In this document: positions 45,338 through 56,290 of the stretch, in pieces
How positions within the stretch are numbered: position 1 is the stretch's first letter
Layout of the letters: every line of letters begins with the position of its first letter
Source of the DNA: Vanessa cardui
Taxonomy: Eukaryota > Arthropoda > Insecta > Lepidoptera > Nymphalidae
Reading direction: 5' to 3'
Assembly (NCBI RefSeq): GCF_905220365.1
Contig: NC_061126.1
Span: 8,556,001-8,620,000, forward strand
Length of the DNA stretch: 64,000 bases
The notes under the pieces: generated by a model
What the model was told of the DNA's origin: nothing
What the model saw: the letters and a program-made list of their open reading frames with translations, nothing else
The model's database searches: none
Program-made: the position numbers and the translations under genes

Positions 45338-45585
45338 AGCGACCCGTCCCGGCTTTGCACGGGTGCCATACTGATAAATATACATAATACAACAGAATTT
45401 TTTTATTTATGACATCACAATAGAAACTTCTAAAATTATCAGCGTTTCTATACTATATTGTCCATATATTATGTACAAAAACTTTTCTTCTCAAAACATT
45501 CTATTTATTAAAAACCCGTATCAAAATCCGTTGCATCATTTTAAAGATCCGAGGATACATAGGGATAGACAGCGGCAAGCGATTT
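45338..45585 (+). repeat. Repeat B, better-preserved copy
   Basis: ACTAGCGACCCGTCCCGGCT, TTTATGACATCACAATAG, TTCTAAAATTATCAGCGTTT, GGATACATAGGGATAGACAG. This is the lepidopteran 'CTAGCGACCCGCCCCGGC' repeat type (from memory), class unresolved. Confidence 0.6.
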
Positions 45586-46180
45586 TGTTGTTTTCTATGT
45601 AATGATTTTGAAATGAAAAAATAATTAATTTATTTATTATTGGAAAAAAATATTAAGAGGATTTAAAACGCTTTAAGATTTCATGATATGAGATATTAGT
45701 TTATAAATATTGTTGTTATACTATTAATTCGTCAGTATTATATACCGCCATTTTAACATTCAATAATGTGATATAAGCTAAATTATGGTACTCTACTATG
45801 GCTACTGTGGGATCTCGAGAAAAAATCTTATAGTTAATATAAATTGTATCTATTGTAAACAAACAAAATAATATATTTCATATTTAAAAGTGATTTGAAA
45901 TCGGGAAAATATAGTAGAGCATATTTCCAGTCGACTATGAATCTTGATTGTCATTTAACAAAGTGTGTGTGTACCCACATACATAGATATATGTTGCAAT
46001 AGAACTCACACTCCAGCTGCTTTCATTGTACACTTGCCGTATGTATTCATGTAAGCAGCGAGGCGAGTCATCGTTGATCGAACTATTTATAAAGGTTTAA
46101 TTTTATTGAAAAATGTTTGAAATTATTTCTTATATAATATGTATAGTACATAGGTTATTTGTCCAGCGTTGGGAAGTTTT
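45586..46180. other. AT-rich intergenic DNA, nothing recognised
   Basis: No P450-like exon is visible here, although the pseudogene's 3' exons would be expected on this side. Confidence 0.45.
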
Positions 46181-46640
46181 TCGGAATTCCACGAGCGGTT
46201 TTGGCTGGTTGCTACGAGCATGTCTGTTAGAAGTGTATCAAATTGTTTAGTAGTAGATTAGTTTGTATCAATTGTATTTGACTGTACGCCAGAAGGCTAT
46301 TTGTGAGTAGAGCCTATTCTAGAGAACTGTTATAGTAATTGGTGAATAAACAGTTAAGTAAGACTTATACGTACTTAAAAGTTATAACCATCCTAGGCGG
46401 CCACCTCAAGATTTTAAGGGTTATAAGAATGGAACTGGTATTCCGGTAATAACAGGACGAAGTCGTGGCATCACCCTAGGTGGATCTCGAAAAACAACCA
46501 TTTACATTCCACGATTCTCAGCAGGCCTGCTTTCGAGGGTTGTATATCACTCATAAAGGGACGGTGACTAAGGTGCTCCAAGGTCATGTCTAGGTGATGT
46601 ATTTGCCCTAACATTGAACGCTGCTGATTTGAGTCACCTT
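46181..46640 (+). repeat. Possible solo-LTR or retroelement relic
   Basis: A GC-richer segment with LTR-like order: TGTTAGAAGTG, CTATTTGTGAGTAGAGCC, GTGAATAAACAGTTAAG (polyadenylation signal), then ATCCTAGGCGGCCACC and CGTGGCATCACCCTAGGTGG. I cannot find paired termini or a duplicated target site, so this is tentative. Confidence 0.25.
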
Positions 46641-46767
46641 CTACACAAAATTACACTTTAACAGGAATTGGACATATTCATGAAGATTTTCATGTTCTTG
46701 TTTAAAATACGAAAATAAATATTTTCTAGAAGTGGCAAGGATTAATTATTAATGAGATGCTTAGTAC

Positions 46768-47065
46768 TTTGAGATGGCCCAGTGGTTAGAACGCGTGCAT
46801 CTTAGCCGATGATTTCGGGTTCAACCCAGGCAAGCACCACTATATTTACATGTACTTAATATATAATTAATGTGTGTTTATAATTCATCTCGTGGGTGGC
46901 GGCGAAGGAATACATCGTAAGGAACCCTGCATGTCTCTAATTTCATCGAAATTCTGCCACATGTACAGTACACCAACCAATGTTATGTTCCAAACCCTCT
47001 CCATAAGAGGGAAGGCCTTATCCCAACATTGGGAAATTTACAGGCTGTTACTTTACTTTACTTTT
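46768..47065 (+). mobile_element. Metulj-like SINE
   Basis: GAGATGGCCCAGTGGTTAGA, B box GGGTTCAACCC, tail CCCAACATTGGGAAATTTACA and TTACTTTACTTTAC. It has internal losses around 46965-46985. It inserted 12 bp from the P450 pseudo-exon. Confidence 0.9.
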
Positions 47066-47077
47066 TAGTACTTTGAT

Positions 47078-47192
47078 ATTTGTACTAGAATGTTTGATTT
47101 TCTTGTTGGTGTTCATTTCTTTGTATTGTGACATCATCGCGAACCCGCAATGAATATTACTAGAACTAATTGCGGGTTAGTATTTTAATAAC
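47078..47192 (-). pseudogene. Decayed P450 exon (counterpart of exon 6 of the 57.3-61.8 kb gene)
   Basis: Aligns along its length with exon 6 of the intact gene (59364-59490): shared blocks ATTTGT.CTA...TGTTTGAT, CATTTC..TGTATTGTGAC, TTAGTATTTTAATAAC. Read on the minus strand it begins V-I-K-I-L-T and then meets stops where the live gene has NYFSYW. Both splice sites are lost. It has the same orientation as the live gene. Confidence 0.8.
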
Positions 47193-48626
47193 ACGGAAAC
47201 ATACAAATGAAAAGACACTCATAAGTTTTAAATTGAAATGAGAATTTTACCGTCCATATTTAGTTTAGATATATATAAATGAAAAATTTAAAATACATCA
47301 TATTAAAATATATATAATAAAATTTAATATTCTTTAAATCTAAAATTAAAAAAATATTAAATATATATATATCAAACCCGATTTTTTTTCTATACGTCCT
47401 CAAGTCATACTTATCTTCTTGTGTAAAAAGGTATGTATGTAAATAAATCAAAGTTGATTAATTGAAATCATAATTGTAAACTTTAATTTTTCGCAAAAAT
47501 GTATAATATCTTTTTGGAACTTTTATATTTATTTTATTTTTTTATTATTTTTGGCGTTGTTCATTTAAATAGTGCCAAGACTGACAACTTAGTCACTATA
47601 TGCTTATGTTATTTGATATTGTGTAACAAAAAAAAGAACATTCTATACACATAATTATAACATATCATAAATAGTAGTTGCTGCTGAATTAAACTAAATT
47701 TATATATTCATATATTGAATTTTAATAGTGTGCTTAAATATGGTTAAACGAGACACGAGGATTTTTTAAATTTTAATAAGATGAAAATCTACAACTTTCC
47801 GTTAGCCTTTAATCCGGATTTGCTAATAAATAAGTTTCGAAGCGCATAAGACTTGCTAATACAGGATGAAGGATTAACTGATTGCATTTTTTTAATAATT
47901 TGCTACTTAATGAATGTAATACGATTAGATAAAACTTTATAAAGAGAATGTAAAGGAAAATAATCAGTTCCACGTACCTCTTTCCATTATATGTCTCAAG
48001 TGTTATACAAGTGAATGTATTAAATGTAATTCTATGCAATCACAATTTTATATTTATTGTCACAAATGTCTTGTAACGTTCACGTTCATTTGCAGAGAAA
48101 GTATCCAGTGTCCCAAGAAATAACTTGACGAATAAAATTGCATCAATGTTTTGTGTGCATTTCTTAGGAGAACAAGAAAGGAAATCTTTTGCTTTGTTAA
48201 ATTTAGTTTGCCATATGATAGTATTATATAATTTAATAGCTTTATTCAGTGAAATGCCACTCGCTCTACCATATTTTACTGGAAACTGGATCGTGGGTCA
48301 TAATATTATTATTATACACTCGCCGGCATACAGAATGGACAATATTGGCCATTGGCCTGTTGGTGTGATTTTGGTATGAACTTTACAATACAGATGATGA
48401 TTTATTGTGATGTTTGCAGAATACCAAAGGCTGTTTTCTTCCTCCGGATTTTAACCAGTACCTCGTGTTTTGAAGCCTGACTATAGATCCACTCGACAAC
48501 TCCTTTATTTTATTTCACTTTTTATTACGCAATTTATAATATACACAAAATAAATTTTCTTATATACATTACGTGGTAGGATTGGTTACAAATCTGTGAT
48601 CTGAGGTAGTGAAAACCAAAGTCTAC
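47193..48626. other. Intergenic DNA between two P450 pseudo-exons
   Basis: Exons 2-5 of the pseudogene would be expected here. I searched by eye for their conserved segments and found none, so they appear deleted or eroded. The AT-rich frames at 47809-48039 and 48125-48379 are not supported. Confidence 0.45.
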
Positions 48627-48772
48627 CGTTGCATTAAAATCAAAAAAGTAAAGCAATTCCAGATATAGGTGTCCCCAAGGAATTCACTCAACCTTTTCCG
48701 ACGATACCCACGTTTTTCGCGAGAAGTCGTGCGAAATCATAAACAAATTACAAAACAAATATAATATATCAT
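48627..48772 (-). pseudogene. Decayed P450 exon 1
   Basis: Minus strand from the ATG at 48772: M-I-Y-Y-I-C-F-V-I-C-L then a stop, matching the hydrophobic anchor of the live gene. After frameshifts it continues RGYRRKRLSEFLGDT, against RGYRWEKLSEFPGDT in the live exon 1 (61623-61785). The exon-end donor position (CGGTAGAC) is kept. The upstream TATATCAAAACAAACGAC aligns with the live gene's TATATAAAAGCACCAACGAT. Confidence 0.85.
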
Positions 48773-49469
48773 TTTTGATTCTGAAACATCGACTGTCGTT
48801 TGTTTTGATATAGATACGTTATAATGTAGAGTTGTTTATATAATTATATTTTACAATAAGTTTCCTAGAAATAACTATAATAATATTCGATTTTAGTTGT
48901 TTAAATTTACTTTATTTTTTGAGCTTAGTAAAAAGCTTAACAGATAGACAAATTAACAGTTACCTTCGCGTTTAAAATATTAGTGCAGATTAATGCAGAA
49001 AGTACCAATTATGTACTCCCTTTTACATAAATCACGAGGAAAAATTGAAAAAAATGAAAGTTTACAGTGAAGCGTAGGACGCTATTATTTAACCCCTCAA
49101 GGGGTACATCAAAAAATGTATGTCCTTCCTCGGGACTCAAACTATCCTCATACGAAGTTTCATGTAAATCAGTTCAGTGATTTAAACCAATTTACAAGTA
49201 TTCGATAATTTAATGAGAAAATAAAGATGAAGATGCTTCAATGCATGTTGCCTTAGGTCCTGTATATTAAGACTTGAATGAACTTTTTTCTGATGATGAA
49301 CTGTTTCTAAAAGTTCTGCAAGCGCCCGTGATTCTAGAACTTTTACTTCAAATAAATAAAACCATTTAATAGGAAGTTATCCTAGTAGTCACTCTTTAGG
49401 GCTGTATGTATATGGTATAAAAAGCGGGGGTGGTGTTAAATAGCAACATTATTCATATCCATAAGTATT
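48773..49469. other. AT-rich DNA upstream of the P450 pseudogene
   Basis: 49085-49200 (CCCCTCAAGGGG palindrome, then AAATCAGTTCAGTGATTTAA) resembles old lepidopteran repeats. Nothing coding. Confidence 0.4.
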
Positions 49470-49670
49470 CAATTCAAATAATATTGTTATTGATACTATG
49501 ACAATTTAAATAGTTGTTCAAAATTATATGCAACATGCGGTTAGTGGTCGTCAGTGGCACACAAAACAAAGCAAGTATTATCGTATTATATTCAGGTACT
49601 CCGTTAACGGTTTTCCGACAATATGCCATTTTATTAGGAATCACTTTTATAAAGAACTACCTGTGGTCGC
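49470..49670. repeat. Block G, copy 1 (shared P450 upstream block)
   Basis: GCGGTTAGTGGTCGTCAGTG, GCACACAAAACAAAGC, ATTATCGTATTAT and GACAATATGCCA match 63525-63730. It lies 0.8 kb upstream of the pseudogene start; copy 2 lies 1.8 kb upstream of the live P450 start. Confidence 0.8.
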
Positions 49671-50374
49671 CTACCTTCGCCCGCGAGGAACTTAATTTGT
49701 CTTAATGAACAATTTAAATCTTCAAAAGTAAATATGCTTATCAAATAATCAAATTAATTGTTAATTGTGATACAATGTTATACATATTGTTTATTTTGTG
49801 GTCAGTAGCGTTCCTAGAAATATTACCTTTGAAACTATCTTTCGGCAAATTTTGCCCAGGCCAGGGTAAACTAATCCCATGACTATTTATAAATTGTTTT
49901 GCAGATTGTAGAGAACGCGACTAAATAAAAAATAAATGAGAACATATTAATATACTTCACGGGCAAGAGATTTTTATTTTAATTGTTATATACAGAATAA
50001 TACATAAAAATAAAACTTAGAACTGCAGTAAAATATGAAATAGGTCGTAAAAAGTTTCTAAAGGTAAATAGTCATATATGAAAGATTGAGAGGGTCGACT
50101 AGAAGTTTTTTAATTCCGTTGAAAATGAAAACTTAAAGTTTATTCTTCTTGAAACTTGAAAATAGAAGACATACAACAACCTTATATATTACGTTATATT
50201 GTATTGCGTAAACATATTTTAATAAACACTACCCATAAACAAATACGATATAAAATTATAAGGCTTGATTTGTGTTGAAACTATAAACATTAGAGAGTAT
50301 ATAGAAGATAAGGCTATTAAAACCCATAAAATGTGTTGCTTTTTTTTTCTATTTTTGTGTGAACATCCTAATCG
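49671..50374. other. AT-rich intergenic DNA, nothing recognised
   Basis: No supported signal. Confidence 0.45.
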
Positions 50375-50655
50375 GAGCTGAGATGGCCCAGTGGTTATTA
50401 TGCGTGCATCCTAACCGATGATTGCGGGTTCAAGCCCAGGCAAGCTCCACTATATATACTTATGTGCTTAATTTGTGTTTATAATTCATCTCGTGCTCGA
50501 AAACATCGTGAGGAAATCTGCTTGTTTCTAATTTCATCTAAATTCAGCCACATGTGCATTCCACCAACCCGCACTGGAGCTGCGTGGTTTCTAAACCTCT
50601 CCTTAATGGGAAAGGAGGCCTTAGCCCAGCAGTGGGAAATTTACAGGCTGTTTAT
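50375..50655 (+). mobile_element. Metulj-like SINE
   Basis: GAGCTGAGATGGCCCAGTGG, B box GGGTTCAAGCCC, body, and tail CCCAGCAGTGGGAAATTTAC. GTGTGAACA(T/C)C flanks it on both sides (about 50358 and 50664), giving a likely target-site duplication near 10 bp. Confidence 0.9.
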
Positions 50656-51274
50656 TTTTTTTTGTGTGAACACCTTAATGCGGTTCTCAGAATGCATCTG
50701 ATTACCAATTTGCAGTAATATAGTTTTTATGGCTTGGAATGTCTATTAAGTTGCGTTTTCTGCTACTATTTTCAATTCTGCTTTGCTATTTCGTTCACAG
50801 CAACTTAATACATAGCTGCCTTCATATCTGATATTTGAAATCAAGGCCAGTCAAAATATAAGTGACTAAGAAGCTTACTATCTTATCTTATCATATTTTT
50901 TTTATTTTGGCATAAGTGGCGAAATGGCAGTAAGCTCATCATATATAAAAATTCAAAACCTGATGAAGTATTTACAACTTATCATAAAAACATAAGCGGA
51001 AGAACAAAAAAACTACAACACTAAATGCAAACCACCAAAACATAAGGAAACTCTAAGAATTAAATTAAAGATTATAGAAGTATTCATGTTATAAAATTGA
51101 AAAAAAAAGGCATAACACGTCAACTTATATAAAATAATGCAGTTAAGGCTAGATTAGAATTCGCGAAACCGCGAGCACATAGATAGGCAGGTAGATTTAC
51201 GTACAGATCCGTACAGCCGCACAAATCCACTCATCAAAATTCTTATAATATAGTTTGCATAAAATATGTGAAGG
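50656..51274. other. AT-rich intergenic DNA, nothing recognised
   Basis: No supported signal. Confidence 0.45.
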
Positions 51275-51474
51275 TACAGTCAGAATAAGAAAACCTTCGT
51301 CAGTTTTCTAATTCATTCCTTTATCAAGTCTTAAACTCTTAGTACCTTTTGAATCCAAACATCAAATCATTGCAACGCAATATGTCATTCTCGAACCGTA
51401 AAGCAGATTATCGCTCATACAGAGCACACGAAAATAGATCTTAATATGACGAAACTTTTCTTAACCCGACTGTA
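51275..51474. mobile_element. Tc1/mariner-type MITE, copy 1
   Basis: Ends CAGTCAGAATAAGAAAA and TTTTCTTAACCCGACTG form imperfect inverted repeats flanked by TA on both sides. The internal ~160 bp matches the reverse complement of 58000-58169. Non-coding. Confidence 0.8.
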
Positions 51475-51889
51475 CATATTATATTTTCCTTAGACTGTAT
51501 TATTAAGGAATTTTCTAGCGATTTGAATGAGACAGTTTTATCTGATTTCGTTAATCTGTTAATGCTAATTATGTCAATTGTTTTTTGTATTAAAGGAAAA
51601 ATCTAAACAATAACTGATAAGAGATATTTCAATCAGACCTTTGTTATCGATGGAGCGTGATTATGTAGTTTTTTATAATCAAATAAGTATTTAGATTAAT
51701 TAATAATATCTAATCTTATATTTAAATGAATTAACTTTTCTCCGTAATGAATTATTTTTTCTACAAGACTAATCGTAAGTGATTTTAATCAAAATTAAAT
51801 GAAATTTACACGATTAATTATATATTGTTTATTTTGTTCGGTACAATTACAATTTATGTTCTGCAAGATTATTTATGTTTAGGATACAA
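51475..51889. other. AT-rich intergenic DNA, nothing recognised
   Basis: No supported signal. Confidence 0.45.
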
Positions 51890-52040
51890 CATCCCACGTC
51901 TGGGCTAAGGACTCTTCTCACTTAGAGGAGAAAATAATAGCATATTCCACCACACTTCTCCAATGCGGCTTGGTGGTTTCACACGTGGAAGAATTTCGTT
52001 GAACTTAGTCACATGCAGGTTTCCTCGCGATGTTTTCTAC
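51890..52040 (-). mobile_element. Metulj-like SINE, 5'-truncated
   Basis: CCCACGTCTGGGCTAAGGAC, CCAATGCGGCTTGGTGG, and ends at GTTTCCTCGCGATGTTTTC. Confidence 0.75.
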
Positions 52041-52853
52041 AGTTGATTGGATATTTTACAATTTAAAGGTCCTTTACAAATACTGGCATTTGATCATATT
52101 TGTGATTGCTTAAATTTTTCGCAATGTTCAGATAACACATTTATGTATAAGATATAAAATAATTTTTAATTTAGAAATTGTTGAGTTACATTTTTTGTAT
52201 AGTTATTTTAGTTAAACATAGGCTTATAAACCGAAAACTACGAATACAAATATCCTCAATATTAGTGAGACCCCTTTAGAGCTCAACTTACATTCATTAG
52301 AATAGCTGGCTATAGTATGCATCATTGTAAAATATTAATACAGTTTACTGTTATGTCTAAAATAAACAGGAAACATTTTATGTAAATATTTTGTTGTTTG
52401 TAATTTAGACGTAATTTACTTAACATTTTCGGATAAAATAATACTAAGGAAATACGAGTATAATATTGAAATTCGTTTAGTGTCTTTGATAAATTTATGC
52501 ACACATATTATCTAATCTTTTACAAATGTTAGAACACTAAGTGTAAAAAAATTGTTTTCAATACAAGCTACAGTGTTTATCCTTCCATTATAAAACGATT
52601 TATTTCGTTTTATTGCTTAAATTGTATTTTAATGAATGTTGTGAGTCTAATTTGATTTATGAGTACTAAATTTTTAAATTAAATTAATTGTGTTATTATA
52701 AAACAAATAATATGAATTCCTAAATATTATACACCGATTGCTGAATGTGACGCATTATCGGAAAATAGCATCAACCTCTATAATTAAATTTATTTATTTT
52801 AATTGCGAAAACCGTAAAAGCGCCGAATGCTCATGCGGAACTAATTAAAACTA
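52041..52853. other. AT-rich intergenic DNA
   Basis: No supported signal up to the TA target of the Tigger element. Confidence 0.45.
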
Positions 52854-52876
52854 CAGTAGAGTCCGTTTATAATGAC
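52854..52876 (+). repeat. Left terminal inverted repeat of the Tigger element
   Basis: Begins CAGTAGAGTCC next to the TA duplication; pairs with 54918-54940. Confidence 0.85.
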
Positions 52877-53073
52877 ATCGAAAGGAATTGACAAACACGT
52901 CATAATAAGCGGACGTCATACAAAGCGTTTTGTGAAATGAAAAATCTTTTTTATGTAAATATGTATGTACTTAAGTATTTTAATACAGAAACATAGTAAT
53001 TAAATATGTATACATACAAAATCAAAATTGCACGTAATCAGCACATTATAACACATACATACAAGTGTATTTT

Positions 53074-54615
53074 TTACTGTAAGTAATCTGTAATTTTTGT
53101 CTGCTTTTGTTTTTTCATTTTATTGTAAAAACAGTCTCTAATACTATTGTGTATAGAAGACATAGCTATGGTCAAATTATCATTTTCAATATTGCTGTGA
53201 ACAAATCGTGATAATAATTCTGCAGCTTTTAATGCCTCTTCTGCGGTAGGTAATGGTGCTTCCTCGACTTCCTCTTCCCCATCACTTTCGAGTTGTTCCT
53301 TAGCACTAATGTTCTGTACGATATTTTCATCGGTGGGTTCTTCGAATGTGAGGAGAGCGCTATCGATGTCAACATATTCTTCCCACATTTCCGGTGCTGC
53401 TAAAGAATCTGAATTTAGGTTTCGTGACCACAAAGATAAAGGAATGTCATCTTCTTCATCGAATTCATGTTCTGATATTTGAATAGGTAAACCGTCGTGG
53501 CTTTCAATGAATCCTGCATGTTTGAAACAGTTATGAATGGTACTTTGTGACATTTTATTCCAGGCATCATTAACCATCAGAATTGCATCTAGCACCGTTA
53601 TTTTTGTAGAAGAGTTGTTTTCATTAGCATCAAGACAATTAATCATTTTGAGCACAAGGTTCTTCCTAAAATTCGTTTTGAGTGATCGTATTATTCCCTG
53701 ATCCATTGGCTGTAGTACTGATGTTGTATTCGGCGGAAGGAAAGCAAGTGTTATAGACTTTAAATCAGTAACATTTGGATGCGCCGGGCAATTATCAACC
53801 AGCAATAGAATCTTTTTCTTCTTCTTTACCAAATCACGATCCCAATCACGAAGCCATTTTTCAAAAAGTTCTGACGTCATCCAAGCTTTACGATTGTTAG
53901 CATAATCGACAGGTAATGATTTGACACTTCTAAAACATCTTGGTTTTTGTGACTTTCCAATAATGAGCAATTTCTTCTTCTCTGTGCCACTCATATTCGC
54001 TGCTACCATGACAGTTATTCTATCTTTCGACAACTTACCTCCACTACAATTTTCACCTTTAAATTTTAAAGTTTTATCCGGCATTAATTTGTCAAAAAGT
54101 CCAGTTTCATCAGCATTAAATATCTCATCATCAGAAAATTGTCTTCGTAACTTCGGCCACACAGATATTAACCAGTTTGTTGTTGAATTTTGATCAACAG
54201 ACGAAGATTCACCGACAATTTTTCCCGCCACAATGTTATGTCGAACTTTAAAACGACTGATCCAGCTTGCAGAACAATTGAAGTCGAGAATACCAAAACG
54301 CGCGGCAAAACCATTTGCCTTTTCCTGTAGCATAGGGCCGCTGACAGGTATTCCTTTGTTTCTCATGTTTTTAAACCACTGAATTAATGCTTGATCAACA
54401 TTTTCTTGTCGTGATTTTCGAAGCCTCTTCGGTTTCAAAACATTTGAATTGAACGATTGCTTAATGCGGTTCTTGTTTTTAAAAATCATTGAGATTGTCG
54501 AATGACCCACGCCAAATTCCTTTGCGAGACACGAGTTAGATTCTCCATTTTCTAATCTGCATATTATTGCACCTTTCTCCTCAATTGTAAATGCTTTACG
54601 TCGTTGAGACGACAT
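53074..54615 (-). CDS. Tigger/pogo transposase
   Basis: 513 residues from MSSQRRKAFT. The open frame begins 14 codons earlier, but this Met directly precedes the CENP-B-type start. N-terminal helix-turn-helix (KAFTIEEKGAII...LAKEFGVGHSTISMIFKNK) is followed by a second Tc5/CENP-B-type DNA-binding domain (about residues 65-135: ALIQWFKNMR, FKVRHNIV). The DDE_1 catalytic domain has NADETGLF (D169), LLLVDNCPAHP (D274) and QPMDQGIIRSLK (D305), with 30 residues between the last two, the DDD triad of pogo/Tigger enzymes. The C-terminus is acidic (about 410-475) and ends lysine-rich. Length is typical of the family. No stop or frameshift, so it could encode an active transposase; domestication is less likely because the TIRs are intact. 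Confidence 0.93.
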   Translation of the reverse strand: MSSQRRKAFTIEEKGAIICRLENGESNSCLAKEFGVGHSTISMIFKNKNRIKQSFNSNVLKPKRLRKSRQENVDQALIQWFKNMRNKGIPVSGPMLQEKANGFAARFGILDFNCSASWISRFKVRHNIVAGKIVGESSSVDQNSTTNWLISVWPKLRRQFSDDEIFNADETGLFDKLMPDKTLKFKGENCSGGKLSKDRITVMVAANMSGTEKKKLLIIGKSQKPRCFRSVKSLPVDYANNRKAWMTSELFEKWLRDWDRDLVKKKKKILLLVDNCPAHPNVTDLKSITLAFLPPNTTSVLQPMDQGIIRSLKTNFRKNLVLKMINCLDANENNSSTKITVLDAILMVNDAWNKMSQSTIHNCFKHAGFIESHDGLPIQISEHEFDEEDDIPLSLWSRNLNSDSLAAPEMWEEYVDIDSALLTFEEPTDENIVQNISAKEQLESDGEEEVEEAPLPTAEEALKAAELLSRFVHSNIENDNLTIAMSSIHNSIRDCFYNKMKKQKQTKITDYLQ

Positions 54616-54917
54616 TTTTTTCACAGTAACAAACGAAAAACAATGCGTGACCTTCAAGCGTCAATTACTCACTGAAATTCAAAACAAAAACGAGCCACGT
54701 GCCGAACGTCGTCGGGAATCAACGAACATTACCGGAGGTGTAAAGAATCATGTCGGTCATTATAACCGGACATAATTTATTAAAAATGGGTCATAATAAG
54801 CGACATGTCACTGTAAGAGAAGTCATTATATCCGACTTTTTTATAAAGAATTTTATATGAAAACCAAACTTCGTAGTGTAATTACGTCATAATAACCGGT
54901 TGGTCAATATAGGCGGA

Positions 54918-54940
54918 GTCATAATAAACGGATTCTACTG
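54918..54940 (-). repeat. Right terminal inverted repeat of the Tigger element
   Basis: Ends GGATTCTACTG before TA; complementary to the left end. Confidence 0.85.
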
Positions 54941-54942
54941 TA

Positions 54943-56164
54943 ATTATCAACATAAACATTCTAATGTAAGATATAACGGAATTATGTATATTTGTATAAT
55001 AACATTTGATATATAATTTAATTATGGAGATTATGATAAATAACATAACGTCAAAAGAATAAGAGTCGAAAAACTAAGTTCCTCAGTTAACCTAGTTAGT
55101 TAATAATTAATTCGATCATGCAAGACTACAGTCGACGCTCGCTAATGTGTGGTTGGTGGAAATCTCATTATTATTTCTTCATGCTCACTTCTTCAGAGTT
55201 TGCGGGAATGCATCTTCGTAAGCAGTTTGAGCTCGAGCTGCGAGTTTTGCTTTAGTTTCAACTGAGAAAATCTTCGGAGTGTGCTTACTTATTCAATGTA
55301 ACACAGAAATACGTGTTCGCCCGGAGAAGATTCTAAAGATGACTTTATCAATTTGAAAAGCTTCAGCTGAATGGAATCAAGTGAGTTATCTATCTGTAAA
55401 GACTTAATATCGGTGGCGATTTCAAAACTGTTTTTAACTTAAATATATAGTTTAGTCCAGTAAATTATATAATGAAAACCATGATGTGCGTTATATGTGC
55501 GGATACTTCTATGGCTCATTCATATTTCATGATAGTGACCAGTCGATTGATTCACTAATCAGTGAATCCTTCAAATGATCTGAATGATCGAACGGATTTA
55601 ACATGTTTGAAAGTAAAAGTAAAGTAACTTGCTGGGCGGAAGCCTCTGCCTCTACTTTTGTCTTGACTGGCAGACTGCACCACCTTTTGATAAATACATA
55701 AGACGATATAGCAAAATTGAAAGCACCACATACTTTTTAAGATTTCTTAAGATGTAATCTACGTGTTCTAGCCACTGAACTATCTCCAATCCTCGTGCAA
55801 TATATATGTTATGTACATATAGATTGCATGAGAATGTTGAGGAGAAAATAATATTAAATTGTTTTGAAGGAGTCTTAAATATTAATGTATAGTTACGTGT
55901 TTTTAACCGACTTAAAAAAAGGAGGTTCTCTTCGATTATTTGTATGTATGTATGTTTGTCCGCGATTATCTCGCGTGTGGCTAAAGCTATTTGGATGCGG
56001 TTTTCAAAAAAGTATTTGTCACATTCGGTAGAAGGTTTTAGTGCTTTAATCGACTCGAAAAAAGGAGGTTCTTAGTTTGACCCATAATTATTGTTCAAGG
56101 TTAATATATATATAAAAAAGATATTAATTTTTTATATGTGTTGCCTGGATTTTGAGTTTGTTAG
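54943..56164. other. Intergenic DNA
   Basis: A GC-richer patch at 55130-55340 has no ORF. GATTCACT/AGTGAATC hairpin at 55549-55568. Reverse SINE-head remnant near 55750-55790 (ACGTGTTCTAGCCACTGAAC). 55905-56090 is a foldback-repeat relative with two AAAAAAGGAGGTTCT boxes. Confidence 0.4.
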
Positions 56165-56290
56165 TAAAGCACTGAGCCCTAGTAATTAAGTAGCCACACT
56201 AGTCCTTTGATATTGAGGAGCAAAACTTTTAGACGACCATGGCGCTGCTACAAAAGGCGGTCAAATATTATAGATTTTGTCTGCTTTATT
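56165..56290 (+). repeat. Repeat F, copy 2
   Basis: GAGCAAAACTTTTAGACGAC, GGCGCTGCTAC, ATAGATTTTGTCTGC match 40611-40745. Confidence 0.5.

Larger units (their letters stand above)
52854..54940 (-). mobile_element. Tigger/pogo-type DNA transposon, apparently complete
   Basis: 2087 bp bounded by TA on both sides (52852-52853, 54941-54942). The inverted ends CAGTAGARTCCGTTTAT...ATGAC match at 21 of 23 positions. Subterminal copies of GTCATAATAAGCGGAC-like sequence occur inside both ends (52898-52920, about 54755-54835, 54885-54910), likely transposase-binding sites. One uninterrupted transposase ORF fills the element. Confidence 0.9.

Noticed and set aside
48125..48379. 84-codon plus-strand ORF between the P450 pseudo-exons
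   Set aside because: AT-rich, no domain, antisense to the pseudogene interval.
53921..54193. 90-codon plus-strand ORF within the Tigger element
   Set aside because: Antisense shadow of the transposase catalytic domain.
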